Below, in pieces: positions 1 to 9,443 of a stretch of 64,000 nt of DNA (the first letter of the stretch is position 1; every line of letters begins with the position of its first letter). Under the pieces are notes generated by a model that made no database searches, was not told where the DNA came from, and worked only from the letters and a program-made list of their open reading frames with translations. This DNA is from Paulinella micropora (taxonomy: Eukaryota; Cercozoa; Imbricatea; Euglyphida; Paulinellidae). The DNA lies in assembly GCA_019918135.1 (NCBI GenBank), contig WBZZ01005583.1, forward strand, positions 186,001 through 250,000. Direction: 5' to 3'. Both the position numbers and the translations under genes were made by a program.

Positions 1-474
1 GACGGACTGTCCCTTGCTAGTTGTAGGCTGTGCCGGTCTTGCACGAGCTGCTGCCGTGCGGAAAACTAAGATTCCGACGACACGGTGGCTGTCTTAAAGC
101 GCAGATTTTTATAACAGCACAAAATTCTTTATAACAAGACCTATTCAAGCGAGGGGAGGGACTGCAAAAGAAAACGATGTCCGGGGCTCCAGCACGAACC
201 TGCGGCGGTTGGACGGGCGGTGGTCAATGTACCAAGTAGAAAAGGGCATCGCTACCCCGACGGCGCCTTGTCCGTGCCATGGCTCGGCCACCGTGCACAA
301 TGTCAGACAAATATGAAAAATATGAAAAGAGGAAAAAAAGATTTTTGACAGACAGCCAAAGAGACAGACGGAGAAGGGGAGGGGGGGGGGGGAGAGAAAG
401 AGAAGGAGAAGGGGAGAAGAAGGAGGAGGGAAATCACGCGGAGAAATTTCTACTTTGGGATTTTGGGATTTTGG
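1..474 (+). repeat. dispersed repeat, same as window end
   Basis: Bases 1-474 match 63564-64000 in direct order at high identity, with small insertions in purine runs. Bases 30-60 carry a CTTGCACGAGCTGCTGCCGTG word that also occurs at about 57741-57763 and, with one change, in the coding fragment at 47660-47863, so it may descend from a gene 3' end. Bases 200-440 are a copy of the R1 family (see 39405-39712). The stretch 475-950 holds purine/pyrimidine-skewed unique sequence without a gene I can support. Confidence 0.85.
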
Positions 475-956
475 GAGTTCGGGGGACACGGTGCCCCGAG
501 CGCTGGCTGGGTGCGACAGGGGGGCGGCTACGCTGTTGGTTCCGGCACGCGGGGTTACCTTACCCCTTTCCCCCCTTCCTTCCTCTTGCCTACGCTCTCT
601 AGGCCTTTTCCCGGGGGCAACAAAGAGCAGGCAGCGGGGCAGGTTTGACAATGAATAGTAGTCAGGCACACCTCCCTCAAATCCATCACCCTCCCGGGGC
701 AAAGTACCTTCTGGCTCTTCACTTGCCCCGATTTGGCACCACAGAAAAATTTTATTAAGAGGGTAACAGCTGGCGGCTATGGCTGTTGCATTGCTTGTTT
801 TTTCCGTCGTTCTTCCGCATTTTAAGTACATTAATTCTTTATTTAGATAAACGATTGACAAGCTAGTTTTAAGTCCTAGATAAGTCTAGCAAAGCCACGA
901 AAGAGTACGTGTTGAAAAAGGAATGGCCTGACCCCACAGAAAAAGCAACTGCCTAA

Positions 957-1439
957 TTATGCGTTGTGTAAGTGATCTTCTTGTCTTTTTTGTCTCTTCG
1001 CCCAGCGCGGTTCTGCCATGTCTTTTTCGTCGCGCTTTTTGCACTTTTTTTGCCCCGAAGCTTCTTGTTCGCTGATATGCGCATCTTCCTGTATTGTCTC
1101 ACTTGTCGAGCGCCCGTTCCCTTTCTTTTGCTTTTTCTTCGACAGTTGCGAGAGGAGGTCATTCTTTGTGTACGGGAAAAGCAATCCCTGCGTTCTTGGT
1201 CCTTTCTTGCCAAGAGAATAATACATGCTCTGAGCAGACGGTTTTTTCAGGTCGATTCTTGGAAATTTTTGCTTAAAGCGAGCCAGAAACTGTTATTGGG
1301 CTGGCTTGTTCAATTCACTCTTAGGATAAAACGTATTGCAGAAAAAAGTACAGATTTTCTTTTACTGAAAGCTGCCTTTTGGCCTCAAACCCTTGGACCA
1401 TACGGCGGTAAAGTTCTCGGCCTGGTCAAAACATCGAGT
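957..1439 (-). pseudogene. basic-protein gene fragment with two in-frame TAA codons
   Basis: One minus-strand frame reads as plausible protein from 1439 to a TGA/TAA-type end at 957: FDQAENFTAVWSKGLRPKG, then CNTFYPKSELNKPAQ, then QFLARFKQKFPRIDLKKP, then a Lys/Arg/Glu tail. TAA codons interrupt it at 1362-1364 and 1293-1295, each next to a Gln codon. An ATG at 1224-1226 (MYYSLGKKG) could start a shorter 89-aa protein. Either it is a decayed gene or TAA is read through here. It lies just 3' of the interrupted host gene (1478-2041) in another frame and may once have been part of it. Confidence 0.45.
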
Positions 1440-1477
1440 TCAGGTTTTCTAGACTTTGAGGGCGCTAGGGGTAGGCT

Positions 1478-2041
1478 TCAGGGGAAGTAGGGTGCGTAGC
1501 TAAACCAGTAATTCATAAAATCTGCTATCAGAGAGCCGCTCTTTCTGGCTTGGGCGAGAGAAAGCTGTTGTAGAGTCCAGCCCGAGAGCTTGGCGGTTGT
1601 ACCTGGGGGGGGAGACGACGACGAAGCGACGGGCGGGTAGCCCCGGCAAAGACCGCTGGCTTGCAAAGAAGTGGGTAGGCGCCTCAGCACGATGCTTGAA
1701 TTAGCTAGACCGTTCCAAGCCTCGAGAAAAGGCCCGCCGTCGCTCCTTTGTGCCAGAACTGTCCACAAACGAACACAGGAAGCGCGCTGCTTCCCGCTGG
1801 GCTGTCGCGCAGCGCAGAGCAAGGGCTTGATCAGCACTTTGAGCACCGCACGCGTGACCTTTCCCCCGTCCGGGTGTTCAGGGGCCGGCTCGCGTTGTTC
1901 TGCCGAGAGGGGGCTGTCCTGAGCGATGGACGCTTGCATGCAGAGTGTATTAAGATACCACGAAAGGGCGTTGGCGGCTTTGAGAGACTGCGGCGGCACG
2001 AAGTCGGCGGCGTCCTTGGCATCTGCGGAGTCCAATAAGTT
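1478..2041 (-). pseudogene. C-terminal half of a host gene interrupted by the Polinton
   Basis: The open frame runs from the insertion point to a TGA at 1478: NLLDSADAKDAADFVPPQ, LSWYLNTLCMQASIAQDSP, then KVTRAVLKVLIKPLLC, a Ser/Pro loop and the end MNYWFSYAPYFP. It is helical with scattered Cys and matches no family I know. It has no start of its own on the host side: the frame enters from the element border. The other half is 22731-23217. GC content is like the right host flank, not like the element. Confidence 0.65.
2036..2041. repeat. left target-site duplication TAAGTT
   Basis: The six bases just outside the left terminal repeat equal the six bases just outside the right one. Six bases is the usual duplication length for rve-type Polinton integration. 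Confidence 0.93.
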
Positions 2042-2604
2042 AGTAGTATAATATCCTTTTTTTAATACCATTTTTTCGTGCACTCAAAATGGCTATTTAA
2101 AAAAGGATTGGCTCTCCTATTGCTAGTTTGAACTTTCAATACGAAGCAACAAAACAGCAAAATAAAGAAATCAAAATTTTCAATCAATACTAAGAAGCAA
2201 AATAAAGAAATCTCTCTTGCTCTTAATCTCGCTTTTAAATAAAAATAAAAATCAAGCAAAATTTTTTTCCGCTTTACTTTTACTTTTAAATAAAAGCAAG
2301 AAAAAGTTAAAATTTTTTAAGGTTAAAAAAAAACACACCATTATCTCCGACATGTCGGAGATTGAGCACCGACGGAAAACATATATTACACAATAAGAAA
2401 AAATGAAAAAACCTGTCCAGACAGAATTTTGATTTTTTGTCTGAAGCCTAAAGACAGCCAGACATCGCGCTGTCTGGGTGTTGCTGGTGGTTTTCCCGAA
2501 AATAGAATTTTCTAGAATTTAAGCCACCTATAAATCTAATATTACCTTTGCCTTTTTTTCTCGCTTTGAAGTCCTGATGTTCTCTGGTTGAATGTCTTCC
2601 CTCT
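2042..2604 (+). repeat. left terminal inverted repeat
   Basis: About 560 bp that reappear, reverse-complemented and nearly identical, at the right end. It is very AT-rich. It holds runs of adenines and thymines, a 20-bp perfect palindrome (2343-2362) and a hairpin with CCAGACA/TGTCTGG arms near 2458-2480. Its inner part covers the 3' end of the integrase gene, so the last integrase codons are present in both arms. The inner boundary near 2604 is set by eye. Confidence 0.93.
2343..2362. repeat. 20-bp perfect palindrome in left terminal repeat
   Basis: ATCTCCGACATGTCGGAGAT. The same word is in the right terminal repeat (22404-22423), and close variants lie inside genes at 8328-8347 and 10853-10876. 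Confidence 0.85.
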
Positions 2605-3340
2605 TAAGTAATTCTTTTGTCTTTTTCTCTTTAATAACTTCTTTGGTCTGCTCCTTCATATCTTTTTCTTCGTCAACGGGTTTATCAAAATCAGTTTTTA
2701 ATAAATCACGGGGGCTTACCAACTCATCGTTATTTAATATGATTTTAAACCCTTTCCTACCTTTGACTTTATATATAATTTTGCTGAAAGTCTTTCCGCC
2801 CTTTGAAAAAACATTCCGTTTGTTTTCTTTTCTTACATTATCGCCAACATTGAATTCATCAATTAAATTATCCCGAGTGATACTCTGTTTATTTTTATCT
2901 CTTCTAGCAAAGACATCCACAGGTTTGGCTTGAATTCCTCTATGAACTTTATGATTGTAAGCATTAACCAAGTCTTGAATATAACTTACCCAGTCAAAAT
3001 TACGATTGGTTTCAAATAAAAGATCTAACCACCTTCTAATACTTCTTATAACTCTATCAACTACAGCAAGTGCTCTGTGGTCTCCTACTTCAACCACATC
3101 GTGCTTAATTCCATTTTGAATAAAATATTCACGAGTAGCACCTTTATACTCTCCTCCGCTGTCGGTAGTAATTGACTTCGGTTTATAAGGTATAGATTTC
3201 AAAGCATAATATACTTCTTTCGCTGTTTTATTTTTTAGCGGAATGATTATTAAAAATCGGGAATGGCAATCAATCCAAACGAGCATCCAAGCATAGCCCT
3301 TATTGCCTGTTTTGTCTTTTATCTTACTCATATCCGCCAA
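2528..3340 (-). CDS. retrovirus-like (rve, DDE-type) integrase of the Polinton
   Basis: The product is 270 residues. The RNase-H-like core is visible: a strand with GYAWMLVWIDCHSRF holds an acidic catalytic residue, and ITTDSGGEY holds the second, followed by the usual downstream helix. A stretch after the core (VGDNVRK...GGKTFSK...YKVKGRKG) resembles the chromodomain/SH3-like tail region of Polinton integrases, and the end is Lys/Glu-rich. The enzyme would join element ends to host DNA, giving the TAAGTT duplication. Integrase-like sequence also lies just upstream, to about 3523. The last codons lie in the terminal repeat. The family call is secure; the state of the element is given in its own entry. 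Confidence 0.88.
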   Translation of the reverse strand: MADMSKIKDKTGNKGYAWMLVWIDCHSRFLIIIPLKNKTAKEVYYALKSIPYKPKSITTDSGGEYKGATREYFIQNGIKHDVVEVGDHRALAVVDRVIRSIRRWLDLLFETNRNFDWVSYIQDLVNAYNHKVHRGIQAKPVDVFARRDKNKQSITRDNLIDEFNVGDNVRKENKRNVFSKGGKTFSKIIYKVKGRKGFKIILNNDELVSPRDLLKTDFDKPVDEEKDMKEQTKEVIKEKKTKELLKREDIQPENIRTSKREKKAKVILDL

Positions 3341-3532
3341 GTCTAAGAAAACTTGGTCTAACGGCTTATCAACCCATATTGTATTCCATATTTTCGGGTT
3401 TTTCTTTTGGTGGTGTATTTCAAGTGCCTCTCTTCTTTTGTCTTTTTTGTTTCTCCCGTTGGTGTGTCCTCAAGTTGGCTATCAGCATTCTGTGTATTAA
3501 TAATTGTATGTTTATAGTCCATATTATATACA

Positions 3533-3790
3533 ATGAGATTTTTAAAGTCTAACATTAAGAATAAAAAATATAAAGTCATTAGTCCAAAAGGTAAGGTTAT
3601 CAATTTTGGTGATACTAGATATGAACATTATAAAGACCTCATAGGACTATATTCACATTTAGACCATTTAGATAAAGTAAGAAGAAAAAATTATAGAAAA
3701 AGAGCAAAGGCTATAAAAAATTCAAAAGGTGAATTAACTTATAATAATCCAGAGTATAGTAATTTTTACTCATATCATTTCCTTTGGTGA
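3533..3790 (+). CDS. small basic protein, DUF5754-like
   Basis: 85 residues, strongly basic, with motifs KYKVISPKGKVINFGD, an aromatic/His-rich HYKDLIGLYSHLDHLDK, a KRAKAIKN stretch and the ending SYHFLW. This pattern recalls a short protein family (DUF5754-like, from memory) found in virophages, Polinton-like viruses and large DNA viruses. Its function is unknown; the charge suggests nucleic acid or virion association. It is divergent to the integrase and convergent with the next gene, ending 2 bp from it. Confidence 0.7.
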   Translation: MRFLKSNIKNKKYKVISPKGKVINFGDTRYEHYKDLIGLYSHLDHLDKVRRKNYRKRAKAIKNSKGELTYNNPEYSNFYSYHFLW

Positions 3791-3792
3791 AT

Positions 3793-4311
3793 TTAAAATT
3801 TTAAAAACACTCTATCTATTTCATCACTTTTTTCTTTCTTAGCACCTGAAGATTGATTATATACCTTTACACTTACACTACTTGATTTTTTACCCTTACC
3901 TTTCTTCGGTTTTGGTGTTTCTTCTTCACTACTCTCACTTTCGCTTTCTTCACTCTCTAGCTCGGGCTCTATCTTCTTGCTCTTCTTCGCTCTCTTAGTT
4001 TCTGCTTTCGCTCTTTTGATTTTCATCTTAGCCATCTTTTCGGCAATGATATCAGTGAAATCAACCTCATCCTCACTATCACTCTTCTCCTCTGGGCTAT
4101 CATTATCTCGTTCAGTAATAATATCCTTTGCCAAGTTCTTTTCTTCAATTTGTTTTATTCGTTCCTCCATATCTTCGTCTTCTTGCTTTACAGCATTTCG
4201 GTATTGTGCTAATACATTTTTAGCATGCTCCATCTTTCGTTGTTTCGCTTTCGCTTTTATTCCTTCCACAGCACTATCCCAGTTCTTACGACTTGCTTCA
4301 GCGGACGGCAT
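3793..4311 (-). CDS. highly charged coiled-coil protein, function unknown
   Basis: 172 residues. Residues 1-70 are helical and Lys/Glu-rich, probably coiled coil. The middle has acidic serine runs (ESEESESESSEEE) next to basic Lys/Arg stretches, followed by a Lys-rich tail ending DRVFLKF. No enzyme motif is visible. Such low-complexity charged proteins are common in this group and may be scaffold or DNA-condensing proteins; that is inference. It reads toward the DUF5754-like gene and diverges from the fibre region, sharing the AT-rich interval 4312-4363 as a likely two-way promoter. Confidence 0.7.
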   Translation of the reverse strand: MPSAEASRKNWDSAVEGIKAKAKQRKMEHAKNVLAQYRNAVKQEDEDMEERIKQIEEKNLAKDIITERDNDSPEEKSDSEDEVDFTDIIAEKMAKMKIKRAKAETKRAKKSKKIEPELESEESESESSEEETPKPKKGKGKKSSSVSVKVYNQSSGAKKEKSDEIDRVFLKF

Positions 4312-4813
4312 TCTATACTAAGATTAATATATTTTAGTATTTTTTAATAATTATTAATATAATATGTCGCAATATAAATCACTATTAGGCCTTAATGAGT
4401 TGGCCGTTGATAGTCTAGACATAAAAAACTTAGACCTTACCAACACAAATATTATTGGTTTAAACACAGACAGAGTGCCAGAAGATGCTGAACCCGTAAA
4501 TCTTTATTTCACTGACGGGCGGTTTGATACACGGCTCGCTTTAAAATCAACAACAGATGTTAAAGAATGAAAAAATTTATACTACACAGAGCAACGAGTA
4601 AGGGACAACGACGAAGTTAAAGCCTCAACTCAACACCGCTCCAATACAAGTAATCCGCACCAAACCAGTCTATACAATCTCATAGACACAAACATATCCG
4701 CACCAGCGGTCGGGCAATACTTAACATATAATGATGTAGATGGTAAATGGAGAAATACAACAATCGGCTCAATTGATACACTCTCTGATGTAGTCATAAC
4801 AGCACCAATTGCT

Positions 4814-7800
4814 ATGAATAGTTATCTAACATATAACTCAATAAACTGGGTAAATAAAACATTTCCAATAAATGTGGATGAATTCGGCAACATTAGTATG
4901 GGTGGTAATTTGAATATAACGGGAGTTAATTTACTAAATACCAAAGATGTTGATACTTGGATATCAGAGCACGAAGACAATAATGATAAAGTGTCCGCGG
5001 ATGGCTCAATTAATACACACAGCGATGTTTTGATTACAGGCACACCCGCCGATAACCAACTGCTCATTTATTCAACAGGCCAATGGCGTAATACAAACTC
5101 TCCATTTCTAAGATTGGATGGTCTCGCTATGATGTTTGGAGATTTAAATATGGGGGGTTTTAATGTAGCAAATGTCGGTAATGTTGATGGTGTTGATGTT
5201 TCGGCTCTTGATAGTTCTGTCGTTAAACTAACAGGAGACCAGACTATAACAGGGAATAAAACATTTACTACTTATGTGGGTGTAAAAGACTCAAATCCAT
5301 TAAACACAGGCAAATTATTCTTCAATTACAACAATAATATGGGTTCTATCTATTCGTCGGAGGCAGGTGGAGCAACGGGCTATCCATTATCTTTTGTCGG
5401 CTCGTCCATACTTTTTGCTCCAACAACAGGGGGCGGAATGACATTGACAAATAATGTTTTAAATTTTAACAGCACGACAGCAATCAGCGGACTGCCCGCA
5501 CCATTCTACGACGGCGATGCTTCAACGAAAGCATATACCGATACGAAACTGGCAAAGGACGGAACAACGGCTATGACGGGCAGTTTAAATATGGGTGGAT
5601 TTTCAATAACAAATGTAAATTTGGTTGATGGTATTGATGTATCCACCCTTGATACTTCTGTCGTTAAACTAACAGGAGACCAAACTATAGCAGGAACCAA
5701 AACATTCAGCAACATAATAAATGCTAGTGCGGGGATTGATATGAAAAGTCAAAGTATAACAAATGTTAATCTTGTTGATGGTGTTGATGTTTCTACTCTT
5801 GATACTTCTGTCGTTAAACTAACAGGAGACCAAACCATAGCAGGGAATAAAAAATTTACTCCAACAATAGAAGTGCGGGGTGCTACTGCTCCAACCGCTT
5901 TTGATGGTATCGGTATTGCCTTTGATACGGCGACAAATATAGGAGAGATTGTGGCACAAAAAATAGCAACCGCGGCCTATTATCCGATACAAATAACGGG
6001 TTCGTATGTTGATTTATATGCGGGTGATAATGTAATCGCGACAGCAACGGGCACGACACTATCTTTAAACAATAGAAAAATTACAAATTTGGCCACACCA
6101 ACAGCAACAACGGACGGAGCGACAAAAGGGTATGCGGATACATTAGACGGGCAAAATGTGAAACTAACAGGAAACCAAACCATAGCAGGAATTAAGACAT
6201 ATAGCAGTGGTGTTGAAATAACGGGAAATTCAATAAATGCTACAACAAAGGGCACATTTATCGTTTTCAATTCTACCAGTAATATCGGGTCAATTGCTAG
6301 TTTGGATATGAAAACTGCAACATATTACAACTTTGAAATTTCTGCGAAAAAAATAAGTTTTATTATTGACGGGACGATTGTCGGTTGGGTAAATACTTCG
6401 GGGCTAGATTGTAATAGTAGCAAAATAGCCAACCTTGGAACTCCGACATTATCAACAGACGGAGCGACAAAAGGGTATGCGGACACATTGGACGGGCAAA
6501 ATGTAAAACTATCAACAGACCAAACCATAACAGGAAGCAAAACATTTAATGGGGCGAGCACTGTGGTAAAATATCTAACTTTAACGAACAATGCCGATTT
6601 TAATAATCAAACTATCACTAATGGAGGAAATATAACATATAATGGGGCGAGGATATTAAACCAAAATGGAGGAGATATATTCTTTTCACAGACATCGGGA
6701 GATTACCAATATTTCTTATTTACTCTAAATACCGCTACAAGTGGAACCGCGAACCAACGAGGTTATGTATTTACGAATGTAGCGGCTGATGTAAAAGGGG
6801 CGGGACTTTATATTTCAAAACTTTTGGATAATAAAAGTGCTTCGTCTGACATTGTCCGTTTTAACAATGCGGGCGGTATGCGGTTTTATGGAGCCTTAGA
6901 TATGAACTCAAACAATATAACAAATGGAGGAACAATAACGGGAACAACAATTACTTCAACCGCGGGTATATCAACAACAACAGCAACCGCGAGTGGATTA
7001 ATAACGGCAAATGCGGGTATATCAACAACAACAGCAACCGCGAGTGGATTAATAACGGCAAATGCGGGGATATCAACAACAACGGCAACCGCGAGTGGCC
7101 TACTAACAGCAACAGGAGGTTCAAGCATAGTTATACAAGGAAATACTAATGGAGGTAATACAAGAGGAATATTTCTGTGGGACACTGGCAATACAAATTA
7201 TGGTATTTATATGGCTTCAAATGGAGGAGGTGCAAATACCAGAAGTCTAGCGGGAGGGTCTGCGGTTGCAGGCAATGATTTCACTTCTTTTGCTGTTAGA
7301 TTTAGAGTGAGCAATGCTTCAACCGATGGATTTATATGGGAGAACTCGTCCGAACAATTATTAATGTCATTGAACGGGGCAAACGGGACTTTATGGATAA
7401 AAGGCTTACTAACGGCTAGTGCTGGTATATCAACAACGACATTGGCAGCAAGCGACAAAATAACAACAAGTAAAGATGTATCAAATGTAAGCCGTCCAAT
7501 AATTATAGGCAATTCAACAAAATCAGCAAATGGGGCGACAGGTGGATTAGAATTATACGGAACGGCTTCAAATATTGGAGGAGCACACTTGCAGGCAGTA
7601 ATATCCACGGATGCTTATCCAACATTTCAATTATTGAATTGGGCACACGATAATGTCAATTTAAGTTTTGATGCTTATTTTGACGGCACGAACTGGAAAT
7701 CAAGCCACAGCGGTTCAAACTTTCTAATTCAAAAAGCTGGAAAACTCGCTTTTTATTATAATTCAGGAACAGCGGTTGGAAACAATATATCTTACACTGA

Positions 7801-8458
7801 GGCGATGAACATTAATACATCGGGAGAGTTAGTCATCCCAACAGCATCCAGCGGTAATTTATTAATACGAAAAAGACCCGCTTCTACTAATGACCCGCAA
7901 CTATTTTTTAAATCTGGAGGATATACGAATTATGGTGTAATTGTTTCTTCTACTGGTTTGCTTCATGCTTGGACTACTTCAAACTCTACTACTGGCGAGC
8001 CGTCTGGTAGTTATAATTATATTCCGCTAAATGGTGCTTGGACAAACTCCTCGGACAGGATATTAAAAGCAGATATTAAAACATTAGACTGCGGTGATTG
8101 TTGCGATAAACTAATGAAAATAAATTGTTGTTCATATTATTGGAAATCAGACGAAAAGAAAGAAAAAAAGAACCACGGATTTATTGCGGACGAAGTTAAG
8201 AAAGTATTTCCTGAATTTGTATCTGAAAGTGGAATGAAAGCAGAGGATGGAGAAGGCTACCTTGAAGGCATAACATATACTGACTTTATACCTGTATTGG
8301 TCAGCGGATTTCAACATATGGCGGATAATCTCGGACATGTCCGAGATAGGGTGATTAATTTAGAAAAAGAAAATAAAACTTTACTTAATATATTACAAGA
8401 TTTAACCAACCAACTAGCAGAAATACGAGCCGTTGTATTTTCTACTAATGCCTCCTAG
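4814..8458 (+). CDS. long fibre/spike protein with C-terminal S74-type chaperone domain
   Basis: 1,214 residues in this open stretch; fibre-like sequence already starts near 4364 with a VNLYFTDGRF motif typical of trimeric fibre proteins. The body is Asn/Thr/Gly-rich and built of beta-repeats. Units such as VVKLTGDQTIAGNKTF and VDGVDVSTLDTS recur at least five times, and STTTATASGLITANAG occurs three times in tandem. From about residue 1078, NSSDRILKADIKTL and HGFIADEV match the intramolecular chaperone of endosialidase-type fibres (peptidase S74), followed by a short coiled coil. In phage relatives this domain trimerises the fibre and cleaves itself off. The likely role is receptor binding. 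Its last codons overlap the next gene. Confidence 0.85.
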   Translation: MNSYLTYNSINWVNKTFPINVDEFGNISMGGNLNITGVNLLNTKDVDTWISEHEDNNDKVSADGSINTHSDVLITGTPADNQLLIYSTGQWRNTNSPFLRLDGLAMMFGDLNMGGFNVANVGNVDGVDVSALDSSVVKLTGDQTITGNKTFTTYVGVKDSNPLNTGKLFFNYNNNMGSIYSSEAGGATGYPLSFVGSSILFAPTTGGGMTLTNNVLNFNSTTAISGLPAPFYDGDASTKAYTDTKLAKDGTTAMTGSLNMGGFSITNVNLVDGIDVSTLDTSVVKLTGDQTIAGTKTFSNIINASAGIDMKSQSITNVNLVDGVDVSTLDTSVVKLTGDQTIAGNKKFTPTIEVRGATAPTAFDGIGIAFDTATNIGEIVAQKIATAAYYPIQITGSYVDLYAGDNVIATATGTTLSLNNRKITNLATPTATTDGATKGYADTLDGQNVKLTGNQTIAGIKTYSSGVEITGNSINATTKGTFIVFNSTSNIGSIASLDMKTATYYNFEISAKKISFIIDGTIVGWVNTSGLDCNSSKIANLGTPTLSTDGATKGYADTLDGQNVKLSTDQTITGSKTFNGASTVVKYLTLTNNADFNNQTITNGGNITYNGARILNQNGGDIFFSQTSGDYQYFLFTLNTATSGTANQRGYVFTNVAADVKGAGLYISKLLDNKSASSDIVRFNNAGGMRFYGALDMNSNNITNGGTITGTTITSTAGISTTTATASGLITANAGISTTTATASGLITANAGISTTTATASGLLTATGGSSIVIQGNTNGGNTRGIFLWDTGNTNYGIYMASNGGGANTRSLAGGSAVAGNDFTSFAVRFRVSNASTDGFIWENSSEQLLMSLNGANGTLWIKGLLTASAGISTTTLAASDKITTSKDVSNVSRPIIIGNSTKSANGATGGLELYGTASNIGGAHLQAVISTDAYPTFQLLNWAHDNVNLSFDAYFDGTNWKSSHSGSNFLIQKAGKLAFYYNSGTAVGNNISYTEAMNINTSGELVIPTASSGNLLIRKRPASTNDPQLFFKSGGYTNYGVIVSSTGLLHAWTTSNSTTGEPSGSYNYIPLNGAWTNSSDRILKADIKTLDCGDCCDKLMKINCCSYYWKSDEKKEKKNHGFIADEVKKVFPEFVSESGMKAEDGEGYLEGITYTDFIPVLVSGFQHMADNLGHVRDRVINLEKENKTLLNILQDLTNQLAEIRAVVFSTNAS
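6955..7120 (+). repeat. tandem 60-bp repeats inside the fibre gene
   Basis: Three nearly identical 60-base units in frame encode the STTTATASGLITANAGI repeat. A related, more diverged unit lies near 7410-7460. In-frame units of this kind allow fibre length change by slippage or recombination. Confidence 0.85.
8328..8347. repeat. 20-bp palindrome inside the fibre gene
   Basis: ATCTCGGACATGTCCGAGAT, a perfect palindrome differing from the terminal-repeat word at two mirrored bases, so pairing is kept. Confidence 0.8.
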
Positions 8459-8789
8459 ATTACACCCACCACCGCCAGTCATTGAAATAGACGGCGAACT
8501 AACACCAGAGTTGAAAAATCGTGTTTTAGACATTTCATTGAAGAATGAGGAAAAAAAAGTAGAGCACGAATTGGAAGATAACTGGAATTGTTGTTGTATA
8601 ACAAACAGACCAACTGACAGCCGACTTATTAAATACTTATTTCAAATGGGTATCATCGTTGCCATTATAGCCCTTTGTATCGTGAGGCTATCTGAAAAGA
8701 ACTTGCCGTGCGAGGTTGCTAATACTTATGTCGGAATTTTGACTTTACTCATAGGAATTTGCCTTCCATCACCTTCTTCAAAGAAGTGA
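8448..8789 (+). CDS. small two-span membrane protein
   Basis: 113 residues from the ATG at 8448, which overlaps the fibre stop by 11 bases; an in-frame ATG at 8433 is also possible. The order is a Pro-rich start (PPRLHPPPP), an acidic helix, a Cys cluster (WNCCCITN), then two hydrophobic segments at about residues 62-79 and 92-106. It has no known motif. The overlap with the fibre gene suggests linked expression and perhaps a holin-, entry- or virion-membrane-like role; that is inference only. Confidence 0.7.
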   Translation: MPPRLHPPPPVIEIDGELTPELKNRVLDISLKNEEKKVEHELEDNWNCCCITNRPTDSRLIKYLFQMGIIVAIIALCIVRLSEKNLPCEVANTYVGILTLLIGICLPSPSSKK

Positions 8790-9029
8790 GCACTCGTATA
8801 AGTGTATTTTATACCAAGAAGCATCACTACCCGAACACATTAAAGGAATGGCTTCATCAAAACTAATACACCAATCTGACATTGGCTTATACACACATTT
8901 AAATTTACTTTCTATTCCTTGCTTTATACAATAAGCACAACTCTCATTCTTTTTTTCGCTTATCCGTGAGTAAAAGTCGCAGGCCGTCCGTCCTAACACA
9001 GACCACATAAATAATAATATTAATAACAT
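8778..9029 (-). CDS. small secreted Cys-rich protein
   Basis: 83 residues. The first 16 residues form a clear signal peptide (LLILLFMWSVLG). The mature part has seven Cys, including a CAYC pair, and ends ECSLL, a pattern of disulfide-bonded extracellular proteins. It lies between structural genes, convergent with the membrane protein and divergent from the gene at 9055. It is too short for a confident family; a host-interaction role is only a guess. Confidence 0.6.
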   Translation of the reverse strand: MLLILLFMWSVLGRTACDFYSRISEKKNESCAYCIKQGIESKFKCVYKPMSDWCISFDEAIPLMCSGSDASWYKIHLYECSLL

Positions 9030-9054
9030 TTTTATATATTATATTATATAATTT

Positions 9055-9417
9055 ATGAGTGAGTTCAAATACCAAAAGATTATTTTTCTGAGCAATGATT
9101 TTGCTGGAGGAAGCAAAACATTTAATAAAAATATTCAAATGTCATTCACACCCACCAAAATGAATGTAAAATTTATCCACTATATGAACGACCAGACCGA
9201 AACCAAAACCAGAATTCTTTACATGGATAGAATTGGAATTATTGGAACATTTGCGGACAGCACTACAGCAAACATTTCAAACCTCGGTTATAATTTGGGT
9301 GTTGTCGGATGGACTGACGGCCAATATACATTTAAAATCCTTGAAACTGACAGCGGAAATATTGACACAGGAAATTTAGCGGGGCGAATTGTTGTGTGTT
9401 TGGAATTTCTCGCTTAA
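9055..9417 (+). CDS. small beta-rich protein, possibly virion-associated
   Basis: 120 residues with alternating hydrophobic strands (KIIFLSND, MNVKFIHYM, RILYMDRIGIIG, YTFKILETD, GRIVVCLEF), no Cys pairs and no enzyme motif. The size suggests a single beta-sandwich. It directly precedes the packaging ATPase on the same strand (26 bp gap), so it may be a minor virion protein. The start is preceded by a TATA-like AT-only leader. Family not recognised. Confidence 0.65.
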   Translation: MSEFKYQKIIFLSNDFAGGSKTFNKNIQMSFTPTKMNVKFIHYMNDQTETKTRILYMDRIGIIGTFADSTTANISNLGYNLGVVGWTDGQYTFKILETDSGNIDTGNLAGRIVVCLEFLA

Positions 9418-9443
9418 GTCTAATTTTTAAGAAAATTTGACTT

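Noticed and set aside
145-861. Long minus-strand open frame across the first repeat
   Set aside because: It is low-complexity (Pro/Arg/Gly), lies over an R1 copy and a purine run, and is not conserved as protein between the two copies of the repeat.
972-1490. Plus-strand 172-residue open frame
   Set aside because: It is opposite to the better-supported minus-strand reading of 957-1439; its Leu/Phe-rich composition is the mirror of Lys/Glu codons.
4822-7608. Several minus-strand open frames under the fibre gene
   Set aside because: Shadows of the fibre repeats; repeated peptides such as AVAVVVDIPA simply mirror the plus-strand tandem units.
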